Shown here: one piece after another, positions 15,192 to 23,642 of the stretch | Numbering within the stretch: position 1 is the first letter of the stretch | Layout: each line of letters opens with the position of its first letter | From: Candidatus Kapaibacterium sp. | GTDB lineage: Bacteria; Bacteroidota; Ignavibacteria; Kapaibacteriales; JAEUSM01 | NCBI GenBank assembly: GCA_016788785.1 | Contig: JAEUSM010000006.1 | Location: 62,001-126,000, forward strand | Direction: 5' to 3' | DNA: 64,000 bases | Notes under the pieces: generated by a model | Database searches by the model: none | Seen by the model: only the letters and a program-made list of their open reading frames with translations | What the model was told of the DNA's origin: nothing | Position numbers and translations under genes: made by a program

Positions 15192-18100
15192 ATGGCTCAA
15201 TTCACTCATTTACATAACCATACTCACTATTCGCTTTTAGATGGGGCATGTACCCCTGAAAAACTCATCAAAGCTGCCCTTGAAGATGGTCAAGAAGCTA
15301 TTGCTCTCACTGATCATGGAGTGATGTTTGGTTGTTATGATTTTTACAAACAAGCCAAAAAATCTGGAATTAAGCCTATATTGGGATGCGAAGTTTATGT
15401 TGCAAATGGTTCACGATTTGACAAAGACAATAGAAAAGCAGGTGTAAAAAAGAGAAATTATTATCATTTAGTTCTTTTAGCCAAAAACAACATTGGTTAC
15501 AAAAACTTGATGAAATTAGTTTCGTTCGGTTTCACAGAAGGGTTCTATTACAAACCAAGAATTGATACAGATTTATTGGAGCAATATTCCGAAGGACTGA
15601 TTGCAATGAGTGCTTGTTTAGCAGGAGTTGTGAACGCTCATATTGTTGCTGGAGATATGGAGGAAGCTGTAAAAACTGCTAAATGGTACAAAGGAGTTTT
15701 TGGAGATGATTTTTATTTAGAACTTCAAAACCATGAATTAGATTTAGATGGTTTGATTTTAGAAAAAGTTCCTAAAATCGCAAAGGATTTGTCTATCAAA
15801 TTAGTTGCTTCCAACGATGCACATTATATCAAAAAGGAAGATGCATTACCGCATAATGTGTTGTTACATATTCAAAACTCATCTTCCTCTAATAACGGCA
15901 CTTTCGATGTTCATAATCTGAGATATGGCAAACCGGAGATGTATTTGAAATCGCAACAACAAATGATAGAGTTGTTTTCTTCATATCCTGGTGCAATTGA
16001 AAATTCGATGGAAATTGCAGCCAAATGTGATGTAGATTTAAAAACTGGTATTCACATGCCTATTTTCCAAATTCCTCCTACTTCAACAGCGAAAGATGAT
16101 AATGAATATTTGCGTGAAATCACTTTCAAAGGTATGGAAGAACGTTATTCAGAGTTAACCGAATCGTTAATTGAACGCTTGAATTTTGAATTAGATGTTA
16201 TTATCAAAATGGATTATGCATCTTATTTTTTGATAGTACAAGATTTGATTCAAGCTGCTCGAGATTTGGGAGTAAGGGTTGGTCCAGGTCGTGGTTCTGC
16301 AGCTGGTTCTTTGGTAGCCTATGCACTCAAAATCATCAATGTAGATCCAATGAAACATGATCTTCTCTTTGAACGTTTTCTCAATCCAGATCGTGTCTCA
16401 ATGCCAGATATAGATATTGATTTTTCCGATGACAAGCGTGATCGAGTTATAACATACGTAAAAGAAAAATATGGCGAACAATCTGTAGCTCAAATTATCA
16501 CGTTTAATACATTATCTTCAAAAGCAGTTCTCAAAGATGTTGGTCGAGTTTTGGGAATTCCACTTGATCAAGTAAATAAAACAACGAAATGTATCCCGAC
16601 TACTTTAGGAAAAGTGATGCCAATTGGTGAAGCTATGAATTTACCTGATTTAGCATGGTTGAAAAATCATAATGACCCACGGTTCAAAGAGTGGATTGAA
16701 TATTCCAAAACCTTGGAAGGTTTTGCACGAAACTCTTCCGTTCACGCAGCAGGTGTAGTCATTGCACCAAGTGATATCACTGATTTTGTCCCATTATACA
16801 AAGCACCAGATTCTGACCCATCGACTCAATATACGATGAAGGATTTGGAAGAGGCTGGGTTGTTGAAAATGGACTTTTTGGGGCTAAGAACCTTATCAAT
16901 AATTGATAATACCTTAGAAATGATTAAACGTAATCATGGTATAGACTTGGATATTGATGCTATTGATTATGAAGATGAATTGACCTACAAACTTATCGGA
17001 AATGGAGATACCTTAGCGATTTTTCAATTCGAATCTGACGGAATGCAATCGTATCTTAAAAAGTTAAAACCTCAAAATATTGAGGAATTAACAGCTATGA
17101 ATGCTCTCTATCGACCGGGTCCTATGGAGAATATTCCAGAATTTATCGATAGAAAACAAGGAAAGAAGAATATTTCCTATCTGCATCCACTTATGGAACG
17201 TTCGCTCAAAACTACCTATGGTGTCATCGTTTACCAAGAACAAGTTATGCAATTAGTACGTGATTTGGCGGGTTTTACCCTTGCTCAATCAGATATTATG
17301 CGTAGAGCAATGGGGAAAAAAGACGAAAAAACGATGAATACGCTCAGAGCACAATTCACCTCTGGTGCGGCTTCAAATGGCATAAGTGATTCTTTAGCAA
17401 CGGATATATTCAATCTCATTTTAAAATTTGCGAGTTACGGATTTAATAAATCACACTCATTAGCTTATTCATATTTAGCGTTTCAAACAGCTTACTTAAA
17501 GGCACATTTTACAGCGGAGTTTTTAGCTGCCAATATGTCAGCCGAATTGAATGATTTGAAAAAAATTGTACAACTGATTGAAGAAGCAAAAAAGTTTGGG
17601 TTCATTGTTATTCCTCCGAATATTAATAAATCATTTTCTACATTTACTGTTGAAGAAAAAAAGATTATATTTGGACTATCAGCAATTAAAAATGTGGGTT
17701 CTTCTGTTGTAGATTCTATCATAATAGCTCGTGAAGAAAAGCCATTCGAATCGCTCTTTGATTTCGTTACACGGGTCGATAACAAAGCATTGAACAAACG
17801 AGGTCTTGAAGCCTTAATATGTTCCGGTGCATTTGATTGTTTGGAAAATGGAACTCGTGCACAATTGTTTGCAGCAATTGAGATTTCTTTAGAGTATGCT
17901 AAAACTGTAGCTGGTTCTCAGGAGGAATCCATGGATTCTTTGTTCGGTGAAGATGTTAATTCCATGACAATTTCAGAGCCAGCCTTACCGATGGTCAAAG
18001 ACTGGACAGAATTAGAAAGACTGCAAAAAGAGAAAGAGTTTTTAAACTTTTATGTAAGTGGTCACCCAATGGGAAGATACATTTTGGAACATCATGCCCT

Positions 18101-18692
18101 TTCAACATTTACTTTTGATAAAATTGATGAAAGTTTTCATGGTAAAGATGTACAAGTGTGCGGACTTATTACAGAAAATAGAACAAGAATAGATAAATCA
18201 AACAGAACCATTGCCTTTCCTACATTAGAAGATATGTATGGAAGAATCGAATTAGTTCTGTGGGCAGACATCTATGAACAGTATCGAGAGTTGATAGATG
18301 TTGGAGAATTACTGTGTATTCAAGGCGAATTTGATTTTGGAGAAGAATCTGCAAAAATCAAAGTAACGAAGGTTCAAGCGTTTGCAGATGCTGTTAAAAA
18401 CAATATTAAATCCGTTCAAATTCGATTACCAATTACTGACGAAAGTTTGGTGAAAATACAACAGTTACAACTTGAATTTGAACATGTCAAAGAATCCATT
18501 GAAATGCAATTTGTTTGTATGGAAGATGATCAAATAGTAAAAAGATTTTCAGCACCATCAGTGCCTTTTGATGTCAATTCTCGATCAATAGAAATAATTT
18601 CTCGTATATTTGGAAAAAATAATATTCGTTTACGTGCTAACTCTACGATTGTATCTTCGAAAAAACAATGGCAAAACAGAAAAAGAACGTAG
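15192..18692 (+). CDS. dnaE: DNA polymerase III alpha subunit
   Basis: 1166 residues, the replicative polymerase of the DnaE1 class. Domains in order: PHP (HLHNHTHYSLLDGA, from residue 5), palm with GPGRGSAAGSLVAYAL and catalytic PDIDIDF (D406, D408), the thumb/fingers region with YGFNKSHSLAYS, a helix-hairpin-helix region (about 850-900) and a C-terminal OB fold (QVCGLITENRTR onward). The PHP histidines are retained, so residual exonuclease activity is possible. Length is normal for DnaE. The 3' end overlaps the next gene by 25 bases. Confidence 0.97.
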   Translation: MAQFTHLHNHTHYSLLDGACTPEKLIKAALEDGQEAIALTDHGVMFGCYDFYKQAKKSGIKPILGCEVYVANGSRFDKDNRKAGVKKRNYYHLVLLAKNNIGYKNLMKLVSFGFTEGFYYKPRIDTDLLEQYSEGLIAMSACLAGVVNAHIVAGDMEEAVKTAKWYKGVFGDDFYLELQNHELDLDGLILEKVPKIAKDLSIKLVASNDAHYIKKEDALPHNVLLHIQNSSSSNNGTFDVHNLRYGKPEMYLKSQQQMIELFSSYPGAIENSMEIAAKCDVDLKTGIHMPIFQIPPTSTAKDDNEYLREITFKGMEERYSELTESLIERLNFELDVIIKMDYASYFLIVQDLIQAARDLGVRVGPGRGSAAGSLVAYALKIINVDPMKHDLLFERFLNPDRVSMPDIDIDFSDDKRDRVITYVKEKYGEQSVAQIITFNTLSSKAVLKDVGRVLGIPLDQVNKTTKCIPTTLGKVMPIGEAMNLPDLAWLKNHNDPRFKEWIEYSKTLEGFARNSSVHAAGVVIAPSDITDFVPLYKAPDSDPSTQYTMKDLEEAGLLKMDFLGLRTLSIIDNTLEMIKRNHGIDLDIDAIDYEDELTYKLIGNGDTLAIFQFESDGMQSYLKKLKPQNIEELTAMNALYRPGPMENIPEFIDRKQGKKNISYLHPLMERSLKTTYGVIVYQEQVMQLVRDLAGFTLAQSDIMRRAMGKKDEKTMNTLRAQFTSGAASNGISDSLATDIFNLILKFASYGFNKSHSLAYSYLAFQTAYLKAHFTAEFLAANMSAELNDLKKIVQLIEEAKKFGFIVIPPNINKSFSTFTVEEKKIIFGLSAIKNVGSSVVDSIIIAREEKPFESLFDFVTRVDNKALNKRGLEALICSGAFDCLENGTRAQLFAAIEISLEYAKTVAGSQEESMDSLFGEDVNSMTISEPALPMVKDWTELERLQKEKEFLNFYVSGHPMGRYILEHHALSTFTFDKIDESFHGKDVQVCGLITENRTRIDKSNRTIAFPTLEDMYGRIELVLWADIYEQYRELIDVGELLCIQGEFDFGEESAKIKVTKVQAFADAVKNNIKSVQIRLPITDESLVKIQQLQLEFEHVKESIEMQFVCMEDDQIVKRFSAPSVPFDVNSRSIEIISRIFGKNNIRLRANSTIVSSKKQWQNRKRT

Positions 18693-19069
18693 AACTTTCT
18701 GAAAAAGATTTAGAAAAAAAGGAAATGACTGATTATCCTATTGCAACACTCTTTCAAGTGAGTATGTTGGCAGGGATAGTCTCGTTTTTTCTTTTTTACT
18801 TTAATAATCCTAATGGTGATATTTTCACTATGATTTTTAGAGCGTTTTTTGTCTTTACTATTTTCGCCATTTGTGGAGGTGTCATTATTGTCATCGTAGT
18901 TTCCATCTTCAATTCCAACAGAGAACGAGAAGAACGCATCTATTTTGATGAACAATATGAAAAGACAATCAAAAATATTGAAGAAGCGAAACAACGATTC
19001 GAAGAGGAAAGAAAACGTTTGGAAGAAGAGGCTCGTTTGAATTCTGAAGGTCCTGCAAAAAATATCTAA
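18668..19069 (+). CDS. Small membrane protein with coiled-coil tail
   Basis: 133 residues of unknown family. After a charged N-terminus (KKNVELSEKDLEKKE) there are two hydrophobic helices (about 25-43 and 55-82) and then a strongly charged coiled coil (about 90-125, rich in E, K and R). The ATG lies inside the dnaE end (25-base overlap), and a FliA-like sigma gene begins 19 bases later. It could be a scaffold or anti-sigma-like membrane partner, but no anti-sigma motif is seen. Confidence 0.75.
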   Translation: MAKQKKNVELSEKDLEKKEMTDYPIATLFQVSMLAGIVSFFLFYFNNPNGDIFTMIFRAFFVFTIFAICGGVIIVIVVSIFNSNREREERIYFDEQYEKTIKNIEEAKQRFEEERKRLEEEARLNSEGPAKNI

Positions 19070-19088
19070 TTGACCATAAACTACAGTA

Positions 19089-19880
19089 ATGAATAAGAAT
19101 TTACAGACAGAAGAACATCTGAATTCATTGTGGAAAGAATATCATTCTTTCGAAACTGTTGAAGTCAAACAACAGCTTATGAACCAATATTTATGGTTGA
19201 TAAAATATGTCATAAATTCTATGTCTTTATCGTCGAATTCGATTTTAGTAGAACGAGATTTTTTGCATTACGGGATACTTGCTTTAGATGATTGTATCAA
19301 ACGGTATCAACCAGAAATGGGAACAAAATTTGAAACGTTTGCTGTTCCGAGAATTAAAGGTACGATACTTGACGAGTTACGAAAATTAGACAAACTGTCT
19401 CGTGGAGTTCGAAAAAAAGCACAAGATTTTCTCTATACTCAAGACGCTCTTCGAAGTATCCAACAACGAGAGGTCAGTTTAGATGAAGTACGTGTAAAAT
19501 TAGGTGTTTCTAAAGAAGAATTCCAAAGTTATCTTTCTGCTGCTGCCTCAGCAGTTGAAACAATGTCATTAGATGATTCTTTATTTGTTCACAGAATGAA
19601 TGAAGATGATGAAGGATATGATGTATTAGGACAAATACCAGATACTTCACAAAATAATATTATTGATAATTTAATTGACTCAGAAAGAAAAGCATATCTG
19701 GTTGAATATATCAAAGGGTTACCAGAAAAAAAACGCATCATTGTATCACTTTATTATTACGAAGAGATAACTTTTAAAGAAATTGGTCAAGTGCTCAATA
19801 TTACTGAATCTCGAGTGTGTCAAATCCATACTCAAATTATAAAAGATTTGCGTTCTTCATTTCAAAAAAGAGAACGATGA
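19089..19880 (+). CDS. FliA/WhiG-type RNA polymerase sigma factor
   Basis: 263 residues, an alternative sigma factor of the sigma28 class. Region 2 is seen in DFLHYGILALDDCIKRYQP and FETFAVPRIKGTILDELRKLD, which includes the RIRGAMLDELR-like signature of FliA. Region 3 covers SRGVRKKAQ to DEVRVKLGVSKEEF, and region 4 has LPEKKRIIVSLYYYEEITFKEIG and ITESRVCQIH. In flagellated bacteria this class transcribes late flagellar and chemotaxis genes; WhiG relatives control other programmes. No flagellar gene is in the window. The gene overlaps the next start by four bases (ATGA). Confidence 0.92.
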   Translation: MNKNLQTEEHLNSLWKEYHSFETVEVKQQLMNQYLWLIKYVINSMSLSSNSILVERDFLHYGILALDDCIKRYQPEMGTKFETFAVPRIKGTILDELRKLDKLSRGVRKKAQDFLYTQDALRSIQQREVSLDEVRVKLGVSKEEFQSYLSAAASAVETMSLDDSLFVHRMNEDDEGYDVLGQIPDTSQNNIIDNLIDSERKAYLVEYIKGLPEKKRIIVSLYYYEEITFKEIGQVLNITESRVCQIHTQIIKDLRSSFQKRER

Positions 19881-21391
19881 AATGGTTGTTATTGACACTA
19901 TCTTTTGTTTTGAATATTTTGCCATTATTTGCACAAAGTTCATTGCAAGATATCAAGTTACTTTCACAACAAGGTATCATTATTCACTTTGATGTCGTTC
20001 CCACAAATATCATTTCAAATCTATCAGAAGACAAGACGCAAATTTCCATAGAATTTCAAAAAGTATCTCGAAATACTCCTCAAAAAACCTATTCTTTTTT
20101 ATCTTCCATCGTTCGTGAATGTTCTATTGAAGAAAAAGATGTATCATGTATAGTTAGAATTCAAATGAATTCTAAAAATGGTTATACTATTTCCAATTTG
20201 TCTTTTTCAAATTCATTGTACGTAGAATTTTTTCAGTGGGACAAATTAACACAATCTGAAGATGTATACAGAACTGGTTTACTTTCACTTTCCGAAAAAT
20301 TACCTGACGTTGCAAAGCAATACTTCGATTCTGCTTATGCAATGGGAAATACCGAAGTAAATGCTATTGTTGCTATTGAAAACCTAAATAAAAAGAATTA
20401 TGCCTATGCATTAGAACATTCATTACGAGCGATTGAGAAAAAATCCCTCCATCCAGATAATTTTGCAATAGTATCATTACTATTAAAAAATCACTCAGAT
20501 GAAGTTTCTTCACTATTCAATAAACAGTATACTTTTTTAACAGGACTTTCATCAATTCAATACGGTAATGAAATAGGAAAATTTAGAATACCTATCGAAT
20601 TGGACAGCTTAGCAGCACGTTTGGCAAGAAGTTTTGATACAACAAAAGTAGTTTCCCAAAATGACACTTCAAAGACCTCTATTGCTAAAAACGATACCTT
20701 ACCTCAGATTGTGACAAAAATTCCACGTCCTGCTGTTCAAGCATATAAACCAACAACTCAAACAATCGTTTTAGGGTCATTAGTGTTGTTAATTATCGTT
20801 GGGATAATTGTTTTTAGAAAAAATCTCTTTCCAAAAAAACAACCAATTGTTGATAATTCAATTGAAGAACAAGCTGAAGAAGAATCTTCGAACATAGGAG
20901 TTCATTTTGACGAAATTCTTAAGGACGAAAACGAAATGTTGACCGAATATTCTGAAGTCTCACAAGAAAATGTTGTTAAAGAAGAGTCAATTGTAAAAGA
21001 ATCAAATGAAGAAAAAAACACAATCCCTCCTGAAATTGTTGAAGCAATTGAAGAAGCAAAAAAAGCGGAAGAAGTGAAAAAAGCAATTGGTCAATTTCAC
21101 AACCAACAAGATGATTTGTTGCTGGGTATTCAAGAAATAGATCCAAAGTCATTAATGGCAATAAAAGGGAAAATTGACTTTGCTGAAAATCTCAAAGAAC
21201 AAATTCAACAAAAAAAAGATGAAACCATTTCAAATTTGAAGGAAATTGAATTACCTACCGAATCATTTCAAATTTCTTCCAAAGCAAAAGAATTAGGAGT
21301 TGAAAAAGAAGTTTTGGATATTGAAAAATCACTTCAAGATTTGGATCAGGATGAAGAAACGAAGCAATCTTTGAAAAAGAAGTTTTTATAA
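19877..21391 (+). CDS. Exported single-pass protein with repeat-like domain and acidic coiled tail
   Basis: 504 residues, family not recognised. A signal peptide (MKWLLLTLSFVLNILPLFAQ) is followed by a beta-rich region, a helical tetratricopeptide-like part (YRTGLLSLSEKLPDVAKQY to about residue 230), a transmembrane helix near 295-313 (IVLGSLVLLIIVGIIVF) and an acidic, glutamate- and lysine-rich cytoplasmic tail of about 190 residues with coiled-coil character. The start overlaps the sigma factor stop (ATGA), so the two are translationally coupled. The layout (sensor-like outside, long tail inside) would fit a trans-membrane partner of the sigma factor or a surface-motility protein, but that is inference from position only. 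Confidence 0.75.
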   Translation: MKWLLLTLSFVLNILPLFAQSSLQDIKLLSQQGIIIHFDVVPTNIISNLSEDKTQISIEFQKVSRNTPQKTYSFLSSIVRECSIEEKDVSCIVRIQMNSKNGYTISNLSFSNSLYVEFFQWDKLTQSEDVYRTGLLSLSEKLPDVAKQYFDSAYAMGNTEVNAIVAIENLNKKNYAYALEHSLRAIEKKSLHPDNFAIVSLLLKNHSDEVSSLFNKQYTFLTGLSSIQYGNEIGKFRIPIELDSLAARLARSFDTTKVVSQNDTSKTSIAKNDTLPQIVTKIPRPAVQAYKPTTQTIVLGSLVLLIIVGIIVFRKNLFPKKQPIVDNSIEEQAEEESSNIGVHFDEILKDENEMLTEYSEVSQENVVKEESIVKESNEEKNTIPPEIVEAIEEAKKAEEVKKAIGQFHNQQDDLLLGIQEIDPKSLMAIKGKIDFAENLKEQIQQKKDETISNLKEIELPTESFQISSKAKELGVEKEVLDIEKSLQDLDQDEETKQSLKKKFL

Positions 21392-21465
21392 GACTTTCAT
21401 AATGTGAAATGAATTTTTGTGCTTTTCGTCTTTAGTCCTATTACAAACATACCTTGAAAAGAACG

Positions 21466-21855
21466 ATGAACAGAATAATGTTCAAGTCAAAAATACATAG
21501 AGCTACCATTACTGAAGCTGAATTACACTATGAAGGCTCTCTTACCATCGACGAAGATTTGATGGAAAGTGCAGATTTGCTTGAGTATGAAAAAGTTGCT
21601 GTTGTGAATATCAACAATGGTGAACGTTTTGAAACTTACGTCATAAAAGGGGAACGTGGTTCAAAGGTCATTTGTCTCAATGGTGCGGCTGCTCGAAAAG
21701 GTCAAGTTGGGGATAGAATTATTATTATTTCCTACACGACACTTAGCGACGAAGAAGCAAAGGTACATGAACCTACTATTGTTTTAGTCGATGAGAACAA
21801 TTCTATAGTTCAAAAAGCACATTCTGTTCAAGCACACCGATTTCTCAATAATTAA
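21466..21855 (+). CDS. panD: Aspartate 1-decarboxylase
   Basis: 129 residues, makes beta-alanine from aspartate for pantothenate and coenzyme A. The proenzyme self-cleaves at HYEGS (G24-S25) to form the pyruvoyl cofactor; [15 protein letters not shown] before it and [13 protein letters not shown] (residues about 71-83) are family signatures. The ATG at 21466 gives the usual N-terminus; a TTG 12 bases earlier is not needed. The glmU-like gene starts three bases after its stop. Confidence 0.96.
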   Translation: MNRIMFKSKIHRATITEAELHYEGSLTIDEDLMESADLLEYEKVAVVNINNGERFETYVIKGERGSKVICLNGAAARKGQVGDRIIIISYTTLSDEEAKVHEPTIVLVDENNSIVQKAHSVQAHRFLNN

Positions 21856-21858
21856 TTG

Positions 21859-22629
21859 ATGTCGAAAACAAACACAATCGCTACTATAATTTTAGCAGCT
21901 GGTATGGGTAAACGTATGAATAACCCGACCTTGCCAAAAGTATTAGTTCCTCTCAACGAAAAACCACTCCTCGGATATGTCATTGATGTTGCCAATCAAC
22001 TTCATTCAAAAAGAAATGTAGTTATTGTTGGTCACAAAAAAGAATTAGTCGAAACTTTTGTTTCTTCTTTTGGTGATGATTCTTTAGTTTGTGTTACTCA
22101 GTCAGAACAATTGGGTACAGGACATGCTACTCAACAAGCAGAATCCGCTTTGATGGACTTTCCTTTAGATGGATTAGTCATCATACTTTCTGGAGATGTG
22201 CCGCTTATTCGAGCGTCTACACTTGAAAATCTCATAGATTTTCATACCCAAAACAATTTCAAAATGACCTTACTTTCAACATTACTCGACCAACCAAAAG
22301 GTTATGGCCGAATTGTGCGTGATGAATCTGGTGTTTTTCAACGAATTGTTGAAGAAAAAGATGCCAATGATACAGAACGCATGATTCGAGAAATAAATGC
22401 TGGGATTTACTGTATTGAACATCAATATTTGTTTTCACTATTGAAAAACATCAAAAATTCAAATGCACAGGGTGAATATTATCTTACTGATTTGGTGGAA
22501 ATATTCAAACAAAACCAACTTTCCGTTGGTGCATTGATTCATACAGACCCAATTGAAATATCTGGAATCAATACAGAAGAAGAATTAAAAAAATTAGAAG
22601 CAATATATCTTGAGCGTGTGAATGATTAA
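21859..22629 (+). CDS. GlmU-type uridylyltransferase domain protein
   Basis: 256 residues matching only the N-terminal half of GlmU: ATIILAAGMGKRM, LPKVLVPL, EQLGTGHAT, LSGDVPLI and EINAGIYC are the nucleotide-sugar pyrophosphorylase motifs. The C-terminal left-handed beta-helix acetyltransferase is absent. It probably makes UDP-N-acetylglucosamine from UTP and GlcNAc-1-phosphate, in which case the acetyl transfer must come from another protein; a different nucleotidyl transfer is possible. The ATG at 21859 is used; the preceding TTG is ignored. It overlaps mce by eight bases. Confidence 0.87.
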   Translation: MSKTNTIATIILAAGMGKRMNNPTLPKVLVPLNEKPLLGYVIDVANQLHSKRNVVIVGHKKELVETFVSSFGDDSLVCVTQSEQLGTGHATQQAESALMDFPLDGLVIILSGDVPLIRASTLENLIDFHTQNNFKMTLLSTLLDQPKGYGRIVRDESGVFQRIVEEKDANDTERMIREINAGIYCIEHQYLFSLLKNIKNSNAQGEYYLTDLVEIFKQNQLSVGALIHTDPIEISGINTEEELKKLEAIYLERVND

Positions 22630-23029
22630 AGGAATTAATCATATAGGAATAGCTGTCAAAAATTTGGAAGAAAGTATGAAAAAATTCGAAAAAATTTTTT
22701 CTGTAGAAAGCTTCCATCAAGAAACAGTAGAAGAACAAAAAGTACAAGTTGCATCATTTAATTTGAATGGAATTCTTATTGAGCTGACTGCTGCTACTGA
22801 TGAAAGCTCACCAATTGCAAAATTTATTGAAAAACGGGGTGAAGGTATACATCATATTGCCTTTGAAAGTGATGAAATTCAATCTGATTTGACAAAATTA
22901 TCGAACGACGGTATTGAACTCATCAACAAAACGCCAGCCGATGGTGCTCACGATATGCTTATAGCATTTTTACATCCCAAATCAACAAATGGGGTTCTAA
23001 TGGAACTTTGTCAACCTAAAAACACTTAA
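22622..23029 (+). CDS. mce: Methylmalonyl-CoA epimerase
   Basis: 135 residues of the vicinal-oxygen-chelate family. INHIGIAVKNLEES (metal-binding histidine), GIHHIAFESD (second histidine) and HPKSTNGVLMELCQP (C-terminal glutamate) mark the epimerase that links (S)- and (R)-methylmalonyl-CoA in propionate metabolism. The mutase genes are not in the window. The start overlaps the preceding gene by eight bases and gpmA follows four bases later. Confidence 0.93.
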   Translation: MIKGINHIGIAVKNLEESMKKFEKIFSVESFHQETVEEQKVQVASFNLNGILIELTAATDESSPIAKFIEKRGEGIHHIAFESDEIQSDLTKLSNDGIELINKTPADGAHDMLIAFLHPKSTNGVLMELCQPKNT

Positions 23030-23033
23030 AAAA

Positions 23034-23642
23034 ATGTCATTACTTATCTTACTTCGACACGGTCAATCGTTGTGGAATTTGGAAAATAAATTCACTGGTT
23101 GGGTTGATGTTGATATCTCTGAGCTTGGTGAACAAGAAGCAAAAAACGCAGGCACCATTTTAGCCGATTTACCTATCGATGTTGTGTTTACTTCTGTGCT
23201 TACTCGAGCAAAACGTACTGCTTCTATAGCATTGGAAGTTGCTAACAAATCCAATCTTCCAACCTTTGAAGATCAAGCCCTAAACGAACGTCATTATGGC
23301 GATTTGCAAGGATTGAATAAAGAAGAAACTGCTAAAATTCATGGCGATGAACAAGTGCATATTTGGAGAAGAAGTTATGATATTCCTCCTCCAAATGGAG
23401 AATCGCTTCAAATGACTCAAGAACGTGTTTTGCCCTATTTCCAATCACAAATTCAACCGTATTTGGAGCAAGGAAAAAATGTATTAGTAGTTGCTCATGG
23501 TAATTCATTACGTGCATTGGTAGCAACAATTGAACATTTGAACAAAGAACAAATTTTAGCCTTGAATATTCCAACTGGAACGCCATTTTATTATGAATTA
23601 GCACCAGATTTGTCTATAATCAAAAAAGTATCACCATTTTAA
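23034..23642 (+). CDS. gpmA: 2,3-bisphosphoglycerate-dependent phosphoglycerate mutase
   Basis: 202 residues, glycolytic enzyme interconverting 3- and 2-phosphoglycerate. LRHGQSLWNLENKFTGW holds the phospho-histidine (H9); LNERHYGDLQGLNK and VAHGNSLRAL complete the active site. It is shorter than the roughly 250-residue proteobacterial form, as in other bacteria with the compact dPGM. The stop overlaps the next start by one base. Confidence 0.95.
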   Translation: MSLLILLRHGQSLWNLENKFTGWVDVDISELGEQEAKNAGTILADLPIDVVFTSVLTRAKRTASIALEVANKSNLPTFEDQALNERHYGDLQGLNKEETAKIHGDEQVHIWRRSYDIPPPNGESLQMTQERVLPYFQSQIQPYLEQGKNVLVVAHGNSLRALVATIEHLNKEQILALNIPTGTPFYYELAPDLSIIKKVSPF

